Shown here one piece after another: positions 1 through 8,522 of a DNA stretch of 40,621 nt. The DNA comes from a virus, in the IMG/VR virus record IMGVR_UViG_3300042401_000961, positions 1 through 40,621 of that record; one strand, written 5' to 3'. Every line of letters starts with the position of its first letter. The stretch's first letter is position 1. A model generated the notes under the pieces. The model worked only from the letters and a program-made list of their open reading frames with translations, was not told the origin of the DNA and searched no databases. A program made the position numbers and the translations under genes.

Positions 1-60
1 TACAGTATCTTCTTCTGGTATAAATAATCCTTCTAAATTTTCATTTTCATTTCTTGACAT
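1..60 (-). CDS. Partial hypothetical protein (N-terminus only)
   Basis: The first 20 codons of a gene that continues past the left edge. It begins MSRNENENLEG and is acidic. Its ATG overlaps the TAA stop of the upstream gene by one base (TAATG), which indicates translational coupling and supports a real start. Too little is visible to assign a function. Confidence 0.55.
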   Translation of the reverse strand, partial: MSRNENENLEGLFIPEEDTV

Positions 61-293
61 TATGTTCCACTCAGTCCTTCCAATTTCTCTTTGACTTTTT
101 GCACGCAATTCCATTTATCAAAACCAACTACATGTATTTCCCCATTGTCGGCCATTCCATATTCTTTAAATAGATCAGCACAGTCTACTTCTATTGGATC
201 ATAACTACCATCCGATAACATCCTATATATATAGACTTTGAATTTCATTACCCCCATATGAGGCCCAACATTTATCTTTTCTCTATTTATCAT
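60..293 (-). CDS. Small hypothetical protein (77 aa)
   Basis: A 77-residue soluble protein that I do not recognise. It has no membrane segment and no cysteine motif. The ATG overlaps the TGA stop of the FmdB-like gene (ATGA), so the two are coupled. Internal Met13 and Met16 are alternative starts; the stretch MKFKVYIYRM from Met16 reads like a normal N-terminal beta strand, so the true protein may be shorter. Confidence 0.6.
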   Translation of the reverse strand: MINREKINVGPHMGVMKFKVYIYRMLSDGSYDPIEVDCADLFKEYGMADNGEIHVVGFDKWNCVQKVKEKLEGLSGT

Positions 294-631
294 AGTTTTC
301 CCGTTTCTATATATTTAGCTTTCTTCTCTGTAGTCAAGCTGGCTATTTTTTTTAAGTCCTGCCTGTCTTGTCTTTTATTTAATTTGTCTACTGTACCATC
401 TTTTGCCATTTTCTCTTCTAGTCCGTATCTTCCAAGAGCTTTGGCGTTTTTTTCAGCTAATTGCCCTAGCGTCTTGACCTCTTTATTTATTATAACGGGA
501 GGACCGTCTAAAACAACCGATAATCCATCCAGTTCGCAAAAAGGACACTGTTTTTTCAGAGGCTCTTTTATACTGTGAAATTGTTCAAATTCTTCTTTGC
601 ATTCGCAACATCTATAATGATAAGTTGGCAT
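290..631 (-). CDS. FmdB-like zinc-ribbon protein
   Basis: The first 35 residues match the FmdB-type zinc ribbon: MPTYHYRC, then CxxC at about residues 8-11 and CPFC at about 29-32. The remaining ~75 residues are charged and helical, rich in Lys and Glu. Short FmdB-like proteins are common in tailed phages and bacteria, and their role is poorly known; nucleic-acid or protein binding through the zinc ribbon is the usual guess. The gene lies two bases after the small membrane-protein gene and overlaps the next gene by ATGA, as part of the phoH unit. Confidence 0.75.
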   Translation of the reverse strand: MPTYHYRCCECKEEFEQFHSIKEPLKKQCPFCELDGLSVVLDGPPVIINKEVKTLGQLAEKNAKALGRYGLEEKMAKDGTVDKLNKRQDRQDLKKIASLTTEKKAKYIETGKL

Positions 632-632
632 A

Positions 633-896
633 TTATTCCTCTAATAAATATTCATTCGGATCATATTCTCTATATTCTTCCCCACTCCATATTAAGAATG
701 TTCTATAACTTTCTCTATATGCAATTCTTTCCTCTTCTGATAATTTAGATTCATCTAGTAACATTTCATAAAATTGAATAAAATCATCATTGATATATAA
801 GGACTCTTGTTTTATATCTTGAGTTTCTGATTCATAATATACTATGGAGCCAATTAAGGCTCCACAGATTAGTATAACGGGTATGATCTTCTTCAC
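633..896 (-). CDS. Small membrane-anchored protein, GTG start
   Basis: An 87-residue protein. Residues 4-20 are a hydrophobic segment preceded by two lysines, so it is probably an N-terminal membrane anchor or signal peptide; the rest is acidic. The start is GTG and overlaps the TGA stop of phoH (GTGA), which decides the start. No family recognised. Confidence 0.6.
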   Translation of the reverse strand: MKKIIPVILICGALIGSIVYYESETQDIKQESLYINDDFIQFYEMLLDESKLSEEERIAYRESYRTFLIWSGEEYREYDPNEYLLEE

Positions 897-1582
897 TTTA
901 ATCTTTCTAATATTCTACCAATAATTTTATTTCTAACGATGTCGCTAGCTTCTAATTCGCATATGCCCACACCATCTAGATTTTCTAGTCTATGACTAAT
1001 GTCTTCCAGTCCCCCTCTTATGCTCATAGGAAGGTCTGATTGGTCTGCGTCTCCATTAATCACTGCACGCGAATGTATCCCGATTCTCGTTATAAACATT
1101 TTTATTTGCTCAAACGTAGCATTTTGAGCTTCGTCAAGTATCATAAAGCAATCGTGAAAATTTCTTCCTCTCATGTATTCAAGTGGACACATTTCAATAA
1201 TTTCACCATCCCTAAATTTTTTAACCATATCTCTGCCGAGATAAGCATTCATTTCTTCAATGATAGGTACGAGATAAGGTTGGATTTTTTCATCTTTATT
1301 TCCCGGTAAAAATCCCAATCCTCTTCCCGCTTCAACTGTAGGGCGTGTAATAATTATTTTTGAAATTTTTCCATCTAAAAGCCAACTGCAAGCTAGACCA
1401 ACTGCAACAGACGATTTACCAGATCCTGCTGGTCCGGTACATATAGTAACATCGTTTTCTACCATAGATATGATATAATTTTCTTGGTTAATGCTCTTCG
1501 GCTGAAGAACTTTACGATGTGGGTTGGTTACGGCGGTTGTTTTTGCTTTGTTAGCTTCTTTTCTTGTTCTTGATCTTGACAT
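893..1582 (-). CDS. phoH: PhoH-like P-loop ATPase
   Basis: A P-loop ATPase of the PhoH family. Walker A is GPAGSGKS at residues 50-57 and Walker B is MILDEAQN at 147-154; the family stretch TRPTVEAG follows strand 3. At 229 residues it is the length of the compact PhoH domain, preceded by a basic, Ser/Thr-rich tail of ~25 residues. PhoH is frequent in phage genomes. Its biochemical role there is not settled, although RNA helicase or RNase-linked activity is reported for relatives. The ATG has a good Shine-Dalgarno sequence (GGGAG, 7 bases upstream). Confidence 0.9.
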   Translation of the reverse strand: MSRSRTRKEANKAKTTAVTNPHRKVLQPKSINQENYIISMVENDVTICTGPAGSGKSSVAVGLACSWLLDGKISKIIITRPTVEAGRGLGFLPGNKDEKIQPYLVPIIEEMNAYLGRDMVKKFRDGEIIEMCPLEYMRGRNFHDCFMILDEAQNATFEQIKMFITRIGIHSRAVINGDADQSDLPMSIRGGLEDISHRLENLDGVGICELEASDIVRNKIIGRILERLK

Positions 1583-1612
1583 GTTTTTTCTCCCTGTGAT
1601 TATCTAAAACCA

Positions 1613-2740
1613 TTAACCACTGGATATGTTAAATTCACTTGTAGTATTTTTGTAAGTATATTTGTATATCGAATAACTACTTTGCCCGGCATCACCTCCA
1701 CTTCTTTCTCGGCTTGTTAAGAAATTATTGTTGCCTAAATCTATCTTTAATTGGTTTTTTATGCCTAATATTATTCCAGTACTGGTTAATTTTTCATATA
1801 CAGATCTGTAGATATCATTAACATTGCCTGAGCTTGCTATATAAATACCAGACACAACATCTTCTAAAAATTCATTGAAACCATCTTTATCTTCATATGG
1901 ATATAAGTTTGTAATCGGTATTCCTGTAGTATAAAATTTTCCAGTCGGAAAAATACCTTTGACATACCCGGATTCAATTAATATATTGCCAGTTTTTAAC
2001 GGTGTGAAACCTCTGTCAATTACTTCAAAAGAACACGAAATATCGAAAGGATATTTAACATATTTATTAGCAACTGTAAGAAATCTACCATATGATGGGA
2101 CTTCACCATAATCAAAAGATATATTCACTTCCGCAGATAATAATCCATGTCCGCTTGCCATATGGTCTGCTACTTCTTTTGGAACTCCACTAATAAAGAA
2201 GTCTTTTCTTCTACTTACGGTTCCACTTCCATCAACATGATTTGGTTTTTGTGATGGTTGTATTGAAGTAGGTGGTATTCCAGAACATTCTAGTGAGTGA
2301 CCTTGAAAGTTTAGATCTTCTGTAAAAAAATTATCAGTACCAAATTTATAACTTATAGAACTTAGCAATAGGTCTTTTAGTTCTATGCCACTAGGATATG
2401 AGTTATATCCATTGCTGTAATCATACATTACAACCCATCCAGAACACGGGGAGATGATTAATCCCCCCGAAGGCAATATTCCAGATGTTGCACTATTAAA
2501 AATAACTCCAGTATTAATTACTAATGATGGTACATTGTTAGATAAAAATTTTGTTAAGCTAACTTCTACATTTGGCCTTTTGTAAAAATTATTAGCTGCA
2601 AATGGGTTTCCCCAAGTGGGAACTGTAGACACATCAAATGTTTGATTTACAGACAGATTTTGAACACCAGACACTTCTATTGTGTTCAATTTAAAAGTAT
2701 GTAGATCATATCTAATTAATTTAGGAGCGCTGTCATTCAT
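1613..2740 (-). CDS. Putative virion structural protein
   Basis: A 375-residue protein with no membrane segment and few charged patches. It is rich in Gly, Ser, Asn and aromatic residues and seems mostly beta. Near the N-terminus (about residues 20-65) there is a stretch of the type seen in tail-tube-like proteins, a 'GVQNLSVN' strand followed by a Pro-rich turn and 'VEVSLTKFL'. That is a resemblance, not a match, and structural function is inference. The ATG overlaps the stop of the ribonucleotide reductase gene (ATGA), an unusual partner for a structural gene. Confidence 0.5.
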   Translation of the reverse strand: MNDSAPKLIRYDLHTFKLNTIEVSGVQNLSVNQTFDVSTVPTWGNPFAANNFYKRPNVEVSLTKFLSNNVPSLVINTGVIFNSATSGILPSGGLIISPCSGWVVMYDYSNGYNSYPSGIELKDLLLSSISYKFGTDNFFTEDLNFQGHSLECSGIPPTSIQPSQKPNHVDGSGTVSRRKDFFISGVPKEVADHMASGHGLLSAEVNISFDYGEVPSYGRFLTVANKYVKYPFDISCSFEVIDRGFTPLKTGNILIESGYVKGIFPTGKFYTTGIPITNLYPYEDKDGFNEFLEDVVSGIYIASSGNVNDIYRSVYEKLTSTGIILGIKNQLKIDLGNNNFLTSRERSGGDAGQSSYSIYKYTYKNTTSEFNISSG

Positions 2741-4920
2741 TGTATTTCACAAGCTCCACCGCTACAAGCAAGTGCCTGTTCTAGTTGAGTATCATCATAC
2801 TGTTCTTCTACAATAGTATAGTCCACTTCTTTGTACTCCCGTTTTAGTTCAGTCCAAAGTTTAAAGTTATAAATGTCCTTCATGCAATATGTCAATTCTT
2901 TAATATCGCCTTCAAAATATTTATTGGCAAACTTCTTGCATCTTTCAACCCAGTCAACCTTGGCTTTGCCTTTAATGGGGCTTCCAAGGCCAGAAATGCT
3001 ATCGCAAGCTGCCCAAAGATTGTCTTCCCATAAAGTAAGTGCAACTTCAATTAAACCACTTACGAACATCACACCTTCACCATAATGAGAAATCATCTCT
3101 GTAGGTAAATACACAGCCGTGAATGGAGCTTGTGGATAATCTTTATCACCAGTAACTGGAAGTAGTGAAATGCCGCAGAAAAATTCTCTATTAGCATAGA
3201 TAAATTCCTCTACTTCATTCCACTCATCGGGCTTAACATTGATTGTGTTACTGACATTATGAGTTAACCAAGGCTTTGTACAGAGTTCAATATTAGTTCC
3301 GGGCAATACCCAGTTCTGTTGAGTTGACTTTACAATCTTAAGCAATTCAATAGCTGTAATCTTATTCTTTGTCTTGCTACCATCTGGGACTTCGATACAG
3401 AAGGCGATTACATCATCGGTCCTATTGGCCGACCAAACAGATTCTTCGCACGCTCTGGGGTTGACTTTGTTGAAGTGCTGGTACAACGCTTCCACCTTAT
3501 TAGCCTGTACGCGACGAATGTAGCGTTTAGCATGATGAGGGTGAATACCACTGGCAGTGCCAAGGATACAACTAGCAGTGCCTTCAGGCTTGACACAGGT
3601 GACTCTCGCCGCTTGATTAATTCCAATCTTCTGGGCGATAAGTTTGTTGGTTTCTTTTGCAAGCTCTGCTGCCTTTCGTTGAATATCTGGATTCAAACAG
3701 ATTTCAGGCTTTTCTAACCAACCTGTCCCAGATACGCCTAGTAATGCTTCTCTAGCAAAAATCTTTTCACTAGTCTCTCCTAAGTATGGAAAACTATTGA
3801 ATCCAGCTTGGAGAGTGCCAATAATAGTTACAGCTTTAACTGCATCATAAAAGTCTTGCTCTGAATTAACTTTTGCACAATTAACCGTAGAAAGATTACA
3901 CCCTTGCCATCCACTCTTGCCAGTTTCTACATCTACTGGATACATTCCAATTTCAACGCATGGATTAACAATAAAATCTTCATCATCAGCCCATACGAAT
4001 CCCGGTTCGCCAAACTGCTTAACTGACTGCATTAGCTCTGCAAATTGTTCAGGAGTTGTTTTACCCCTTAGAAGAAGTGCCGAGTTATTTGAGCGGCCCC
4101 GTTGAGGATTATCAGTAAACCAATTGCCAGTTTTAGCTGTAGCCATCTCTTTATCGTCTGGCGAGAAGAGACAAATGGTAGCACTACGGCGCACTCCACC
4201 ACTAATAACAGCATCGGCAGCGTGCATAACAATATCGTATGCTTCGATTGATTTAAGTCTATAATCTCCTCTATTAACTGCATTGTCTAGCACTTTCTTA
4301 ATGTTACCAAGAGCTTTCTTTAGTGGTTCTGCCCCCGGAGCTTTTCCACCTCCAGAAATTCTTGTTCCTTTAGCTCTGATCTTGTCGAAATTAAACTGAA
4401 CTTCTTTTCTGTTGTATTCTGGAAAATCAGTTTCACCTTCAAAATATGAACTGAGCAACACTCCAATCGCATCACTCCAGCCTTCAATTTCATCTGGTAC
4501 TGTATATTTTACTTTGCCAGATCTTTCTTTTGATAGGTTAGGCAATTTACTAATATGCTTTTTCTGTACTGAAAATCCTACACCACAACCACAAAGAAGC
4601 ATATACATGCATTCTTGAAAGAATCTAATTCTATCAATGAAAGATACTGTACAATTAAACATACGGGCGTTATGTTTAAAAATAGGATCTCCACCGAATT
4701 GCAATGCTCTCTGCGACCCCAACCCCTTCTTCTTGAGCATCATGTCATATGCCCAATCGATATCTGCGTGCAAGTCTTCACTTTTATCTGCATATTGTTT
4801 ATGCATCATATTCCTAACACGGTCAACACTTTCCTTATATGTTTCTCGTCTTTTCTTATCTGGTAAATATCTTGCATATTTTGCAGAGAACGTATAATCC
4901 TGTAAAGCTTTAATCGACAT
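2737..4920 (-). CDS. nrdJ: Adenosylcobalamin-dependent (class II) ribonucleotide reductase
   Basis: A monomeric class II ribonucleotide reductase that reduces ribonucleotides to deoxyribonucleotides with a cobalamin-generated thiyl radical. At 727 residues it is close to the Lactobacillus RTPR length. Visible key residues are Cys90 in FNCTVSF (first redox Cys), the radical site NPCVEI with Asn319, Cys321 and Glu323, and Cys341 in GCNLSTVNC (partner Cys). The C-terminal tail CSGGAC carries the thiol pair that re-reduces the active site. PEGTASCILG is the phosphate-binding loop. The thioredoxin gene near 36 kb could be its electron donor. It starts at an ATG overlapping the dCMP deaminase stop (TAATG). 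No intron or intein is evident. Confidence 0.95.
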   Translation of the reverse strand: MSIKALQDYTFSAKYARYLPDKKRRETYKESVDRVRNMMHKQYADKSEDLHADIDWAYDMMLKKKGLGSQRALQFGGDPIFKHNARMFNCTVSFIDRIRFFQECMYMLLCGCGVGFSVQKKHISKLPNLSKERSGKVKYTVPDEIEGWSDAIGVLLSSYFEGETDFPEYNRKEVQFNFDKIRAKGTRISGGGKAPGAEPLKKALGNIKKVLDNAVNRGDYRLKSIEAYDIVMHAADAVISGGVRRSATICLFSPDDKEMATAKTGNWFTDNPQRGRSNNSALLLRGKTTPEQFAELMQSVKQFGEPGFVWADDEDFIVNPCVEIGMYPVDVETGKSGWQGCNLSTVNCAKVNSEQDFYDAVKAVTIIGTLQAGFNSFPYLGETSEKIFAREALLGVSGTGWLEKPEICLNPDIQRKAAELAKETNKLIAQKIGINQAARVTCVKPEGTASCILGTASGIHPHHAKRYIRRVQANKVEALYQHFNKVNPRACEESVWSANRTDDVIAFCIEVPDGSKTKNKITAIELLKIVKSTQQNWVLPGTNIELCTKPWLTHNVSNTINVKPDEWNEVEEFIYANREFFCGISLLPVTGDKDYPQAPFTAVYLPTEMISHYGEGVMFVSGLIEVALTLWEDNLWAACDSISGLGSPIKGKAKVDWVERCKKFANKYFEGDIKELTYCMKDIYNFKLWTELKREYKEVDYTIVEEQYDDTQLEQALACSGGACEIQ

Positions 4921-5405
4921 TATTCTTTTGCCCTTTTGTTTTTTAATTTGATGCTTAGATTGCTGAATACACTATATTCAAAATCTACTTCTTTAATTTG
5001 TAATCCATTTTCTATTAGGAAATTGATGATCTTAACATCATCTTCGCTCATGGAATAAATCACTCCATGTTTATCTACTATAATTTTTCTGATCCCGTTC
5101 TGCCACAGTATTTTTGAACAGACAGAACATGGATATCCAGTTACATAAGCTCGTAAGTTTTTTTCTTTTACGATCATATTAGCTAAGGCGTTTTGTTCCG
5201 CATGAATCATATAAGGATATTTATATGGTCGTATCATTGGCAGATTTTCATCTTTGGTATCGGCTGGAAAGCCGTTATATCCTATGCTAACGACATGATT
5301 GTCTTCGTTAACAATAACACAGCCCACTTGCGTTTGAGCGTCATGTGAACGCACAGCGGCTAAATGGGCCATTGCCATAAAGTATTGATCCCAGTCGGTT
5401 CTCAT
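4920..5405 (-). CDS. dCMP deaminase
   Basis: Zinc-dependent deoxycytidylate deaminase that converts dCMP to dUMP, feeding the ThyX step. The zinc site is visible as HAEQNA (His ligand, catalytic Glu) and PCSVC (two Cys ligands). An in-frame extension would add nine residues from a TTG, but I prefer the ATG of MRTDWDQYF because it overlaps the upstream stop as ATGA and matches where family members begin. Length from there is 161 residues, normal for phage enzymes. It is coupled to nrdJ downstream, so two nucleotide-pool enzymes are made together. Confidence 0.9.
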   Translation of the reverse strand: MRTDWDQYFMAMAHLAAVRSHDAQTQVGCVIVNEDNHVVSIGYNGFPADTKDENLPMIRPYKYPYMIHAEQNALANMIVKEKNLRAYVTGYPCSVCSKILWQNGIRKIIVDKHGVIYSMSEDDVKIINFLIENGLQIKEVDFEYSVFSNLSIKLKNKRAKE

Positions 5406-5605
5406 TTTGTAAGATACTCTTTGTGAATCCAAGAGAGTTGTAAAGTGTTATCTTGAGGCCCATAAGCTACTAATTTATTATAGCCTTCTCTTGCCTCAAA
5501 GTATCCAAAATATCCAGAAAGTCTTTTATTTGTTTCGGTCCCCGGAACTGATTGCTGAGTTAGTTTTTGGAGCTTCTCTAAATCTACCGTCTTTAAATTA
5601 ATCAT
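5402..5605 (-). CDS. Small hypothetical protein (67 aa)
   Basis: A 67-residue soluble protein beginning MINLKTVDLEKL, with a central aromatic stretch (GYFGYFEAREGYNKL). I recognise no family. It ends in an ATGA overlap with dCMP deaminase, which supports it as a real, coupled gene. Confidence 0.6.
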   Translation of the reverse strand: MINLKTVDLEKLQKLTQQSVPGTETNKRLSGYFGYFEAREGYNKLVAYGPQDNTLQLSWIHKEYLTK

Positions 5606-5619
5606 TATATTGTCCTATA

Positions 5620-5967
5620 TTATTCTTCGATTTTGAATAGTAAGATTGCATCTTTTTTATCCATTTGTCCTACATATTCGATCTGTTCACTAGAAGGATC
5701 TTCATCTGCAAACGATAAGAAGTAAAATTCTTTAATCTCGCATTTAATAAGTTCATGAAGCATTTTAATATTGTAGTCGCTTTCTTTAAAAAGCTTGGCT
5801 AGTTTACTAGGAAGAGAGAAAGCTAAATATCCCTCTCTCTCATCCAGTAATTGAATGCTTGTACAATAATAAGAAACTTTATTTTGCTTAAAACTAAAGA
5901 AGCTCAAAATATCATTTGACCAATCAAATTCTTCTTTAATATCGATATTGCCAATTTTAATACTCAT
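5620..5967 (-). CDS. Hypothetical protein (115 aa)
   Basis: A 115-residue acidic protein, probably alpha/beta, with no motif I recognise. It overlaps the end of the upstream 61-residue gene by 11 bases and lies 14 bases before the next gene, so it belongs to the same unit. Confidence 0.6.
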   Translation of the reverse strand: MSIKIGNIDIKEEFDWSNDILSFFSFKQNKVSYYCTSIQLLDEREGYLAFSLPSKLAKLFKESDYNIKMLHELIKCEIKEFYFLSFADEDPSSEQIEYVGQMDKKDAILLFKIEE

Positions 5968-6142
5968 TCTTATCGCTTTCTAAAACTACGGTTATTTTAT
6001 TGAGTCTGATATCAATGAAGGTCTTGTCGCCAACCTTCCTTACATTGATATTATCCAACACTGCTTTCACTTTGTCAAGGTCTGACTGGGAGAAATTTAG
6101 CTGATTCAGCAAAATCTCAACCAACTTATCTTTTAATTCCAT
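5957..6142 (-). CDS. Small hypothetical protein (61 aa)
   Basis: A 61-residue charged protein; the first half is predicted helical (MELKDKLVEILLNQL) and the second half beta. It overlaps both neighbours by 11-17 bases. The function is unknown. Confidence 0.55.
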   Translation of the reverse strand: MELKDKLVEILLNQLNFSQSDLDKVKAVLDNINVRKVGDKTFIDIRLNKITVVLESDKNEY

Positions 6143-6530
6143 TTGAAGCTCCAGCGACAGCAGTCGTCATTCCATTAGACATTGGGATTACTTTTTTTTT
6201 AACATCTTCTAAGATTTCATTTCGCTCTACATTGCCATACATTATTTTATCTAGTTTATTTGTATGATCATTTAATATATTTGCATGTACGTTAAAATTT
6301 GTCACTAGAATTTCATTTTGCTTTTCTAGTATTTCAGTTGTTCTACTAGAACTATTTTTAAGCTCTGTCACAAGTTCAAAGTGCGCATCGACAATAGGTT
6401 CAATTTTTACAAAAACTTTTTTACCAAGTTTATAAACTATAAAACCAGTGATTAACCATAAGCCCACTGGAAATCCAGTTTTATTAATAAACTCGCCTAA
6501 ATTTGGAAGCATTTCGTGCCATGTCATCAT
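6126..6530 (-). CDS. Membrane protein with coiled coil, holin-like layout
   Basis: A 134-residue protein with one membrane segment near residues 20-38 (GLWLITGFIVYKLG), then a long helical, heptad-like region (about 45-110) and a Gly/Ala-rich tail. The layout resembles small phage membrane proteins that are often guessed to be holins or spanin-like, but no diagnostic motif is visible. A strong Shine-Dalgarno (AGGAGA) precedes the ATG. It is the first gene after the 6.55 kb terminator. Confidence 0.55.
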   Translation of the reverse strand: MMTWHEMLPNLGEFINKTGFPVGLWLITGFIVYKLGKKVFVKIEPIVDAHFELVTELKNSSSRTTEILEKQNEILVTNFNVHANILNDHTNKLDKIMYGNVERNEILEDVKKKVIPMSNGMTTAVAGASNGIKR

Positions 6531-6540
6531 AATTCATCTC

Positions 6541-6574
6541 CTAAAAATAAAGGGGACTGGGAATCCCAATCCCC
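6541..6574 (-). terminator. Rho-independent terminator after the 216-aa gene
   Basis: On the minus strand a 10-bp stem (GGGGATTGGG / CCCAGTCCCC, one G-T pair) with a 3-base loop is followed by TTTATTTTTAG. It lies 10 bases past the stop of the 6585-7235 gene. Confidence 0.85.
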
Positions 6575-6584
6575 CTAAGTTTAA

Positions 6585-7235
6585 TTACTTGCCCGTGATA
6601 GGTGAGTAGTTATATTTATTAGATGATGTAGCAGGATTGTAAACGACAAAGTTATTCAAGATATACAATTCGCCCGGAATTGCTCTGGTTGGGATAGATC
6701 CAGAAGTGCCAAAATCTGCACCAGCTGTTCCAGTTGGACTGTAACCAGTTCCACTGATCGTAACCCAAGGTTGTCTTGCTTTGATCTTTGTTCCATCTGG
6801 ATTATAACCAGTGCGACTGAACAAACCTTTGCGGATATTGCTAGTTGCATTGTCATAGTTATCTTTGATGTAGTAAGGGTATTTTGGACCCGATACTGTG
6901 TTAGCCATGAATAGTAAGAAAGTCTTGGATACACCAGCAAGAGTTGTTGCAACTCTAGAGATCAACCAAGTGTTTCCTGATCTGCTATTAGAATTGTAAG
7001 CGAATGTTCCGGCACTAAGAATTTTAGCAGTGTTGTATGTCTTAGCACCACTTAATTCCTTTGGACCAGTAGTGATTGATGTGTCTGGAGTATTAACATC
7101 TTTAACTTGAATTGCTTTTGTAATTGTCGTTGTGGCGGTAGACAACCCGATGATTGTTCCACCTTGGCGCTGTGCGGTATAAGATCCACCAGCAGTATTT
7201 CTTAAATATGGATTGGACGATTGATTTGGAACCAT
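6585..7235 (-). CDS. Putative structural protein, well expressed
   Basis: A 216-residue protein with no membrane segment, rich in Thr, Gly, Ser, Asn and Tyr and poor in acidic residues, which is typical of virion or decoration proteins. I do not recognise the family. The idea that it is abundant comes from its setting: a strong Shine-Dalgarno (AGGAGA) and a dedicated strong terminator just behind the stop. Structural role is inference. Confidence 0.5.
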   Translation of the reverse strand: MVPNQSSNPYLRNTAGGSYTAQRQGGTIIGLSTATTTITKAIQVKDVNTPDTSITTGPKELSGAKTYNTAKILSAGTFAYNSNSRSGNTWLISRVATTLAGVSKTFLLFMANTVSGPKYPYYIKDNYDNATSNIRKGLFSRTGYNPDGTKIKARQPWVTISGTGYSPTGTAGADFGTSGSIPTRAIPGELYILNNFVVYNPATSSNKYNYSPITGK

Positions 7236-7301
7236 TGCAGTTCTCCTGTTTATGTATTAAACTTATTATTTTCCTATTATCCTTGTTTTAGGTTCCTTTT
7301 C

Positions 7302-7808
7302 CTACTCTACTATACACAATTCTCTACATAGATTTATAGCTTTTTTTAATTTTTTTCTTGCAGCTTCTTTTCCATATCCATTTTGCTGGCCTATTTCTTT
7401 ATTTGTCATGTTATAATAGAATTTTTGAATTAAGACATTATATAATTCCTCATTCTTGTCTTTAACAGACATCAATATATCTCTTGCCTCTTCCTTGCTC
7501 TTAAAATCATAAGATAAAGAGTTATGATAGTTATCAATATATTCTACATTTTGAAAATCTTTAGCTTTAGTTTTATACAATCTTCTAGAGTTATTTTGTA
7601 TACTCCTATATAGGTAAGATGAAAATTTAGCCTTTTTAGTCGAATTAAAATTCTGTATGCATCCCCATAATGTATTCATAATTACTGATTTAATTTCATC
7701 TTTTGTGCAAATTCCTTTTAGATTTTCATTGCAAACTTTATGCATAATTTTTTTATAATATTCATTATTAATAGCTTCTTCAAATTTTTTATCGTTTACA
7801 GATTGCAT
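7302..7808 (-). CDS. Sigma-70-family-like transcription factor
   Basis: A 168-residue protein that looks like a small sigma factor. The middle (about 45-80: FNSTKKAKFSSYLYRSI) resembles sigma region 2, where a basic, aromatic helix melts the -10 DNA. The C-terminal part (about 120-160: MTNKEIGQQNGYGKEAARKKL) is a helix-turn-helix like region 4. Phage-encoded sigma factors direct late transcription in T4-like phages, and this could do the same. It overlaps the gene before it and sits in an operon whose promoter is embedded in an inverted repeat. Alternative: another helix-turn-helix regulator. Confidence 0.6.
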   Translation of the reverse strand: MQSVNDKKFEEAINNEYYKKIMHKVCNENLKGICTKDEIKSVIMNTLWGCIQNFNSTKKAKFSSYLYRSIQNNSRRLYKTKAKDFQNVEYIDNYHNSLSYDFKSKEEARDILMSVKDKNEELYNVLIQKFYYNMTNKEIGQQNGYGKEAARKKLKKAINLCRELCIVE

Positions 7809-8196
7809 TCTCTATTTCCCTTTTCACGCTTGTAAAATTGAACATTTTTCCTACACCAACACAAAATGTATATCTACTCATAATCTTTAATGCTTCTACG
7901 CCACTAATGATTTTTATTTTGTCAGAAATTTTATGAGTTAGATCAAAATTAGTATATCCTAACCAGCAATGCCACCTGTCTGAAGGTTTTAATGCGGATT
8001 CGCTTGGAACATTTCCGAAAGGAGTATGGATTAATGATGGCCCCATCTCTAGAAGAGAGCCTAATCCTTCATTTATACTTGCATTTAATAACTGTTCGTT
8101 ATCTTCTGATTCTTCACCTGACATGAAGTCTAATGGTTGAGATTCGAGCAGTTCTATTTCTTTTTCATTCCAGCTTTCCCACATTATTTTTTTCAT
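7789..8196 (-). CDS. Hypothetical protein (135 aa)
   Basis: A 135-residue protein with an acidic N-terminal third and a hydrophobic C-terminal half (WHCWLGYTNFDLTHKIS). The ATG overlaps the upstream stop by one base (TAATG), and the 3' end overlaps the sigma-like gene by 20 bases. The tight coupling suggests a functional link such as co-factor or anti-sigma, but nothing in the sequence proves it. Confidence 0.55.
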   Translation of the reverse strand: MKKIMWESWNEKEIELLESQPLDFMSGEESEDNEQLLNASINEGLGSLLEMGPSLIHTPFGNVPSESALKPSDRWHCWLGYTNFDLTHKISDKIKIISGVEALKIMSRYTFCVGVGKMFNFTSVKREIENAICKR

Positions 8197-8522
8197 TAAC
8201 TTAGCTCCACGTTGGTAGGATCTATTACTAGACTTAGAGGTGATGACAATTCATTAAAAGTTTTAGAAAATGCATTAAACTTTTTTAATCCATTCTCTAT
8301 ATTTTTAGATTGAATTTTTAATTGTTCTGATATTAATTCATTGAATTCTCCAGTTGTAGCTTTATGTAGTAATAATGTGAATTTTTTAATTTCTTCAATT
8401 GTGTCTCCCCATGAGACTTCAAATGCGACACTGCCATCGCTATCTAAACAAAAGATAATAAATGACTGAGGTGTAAAGTCCTCAGTCAAATCTTCTTGGA
8501 TCTCCGTTGATGCATTCGACAT
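8196..8522 (-). CDS. Hypothetical acidic protein (108 aa)
   Basis: A 108-residue acidic protein with a predicted helical core (about 40-85). It overlaps the previous gene by 41 bases in another frame. No family recognised. Confidence 0.55.
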   Translation of the reverse strand: MSNASTEIQEDLTEDFTPQSFIIFCLDSDGSVAFEVSWGDTIEEIKKFTLLLHKATTGEFNELISEQLKIQSKNIENGLKKFNAFSKTFNELSSPLSLVIDPTNVELS

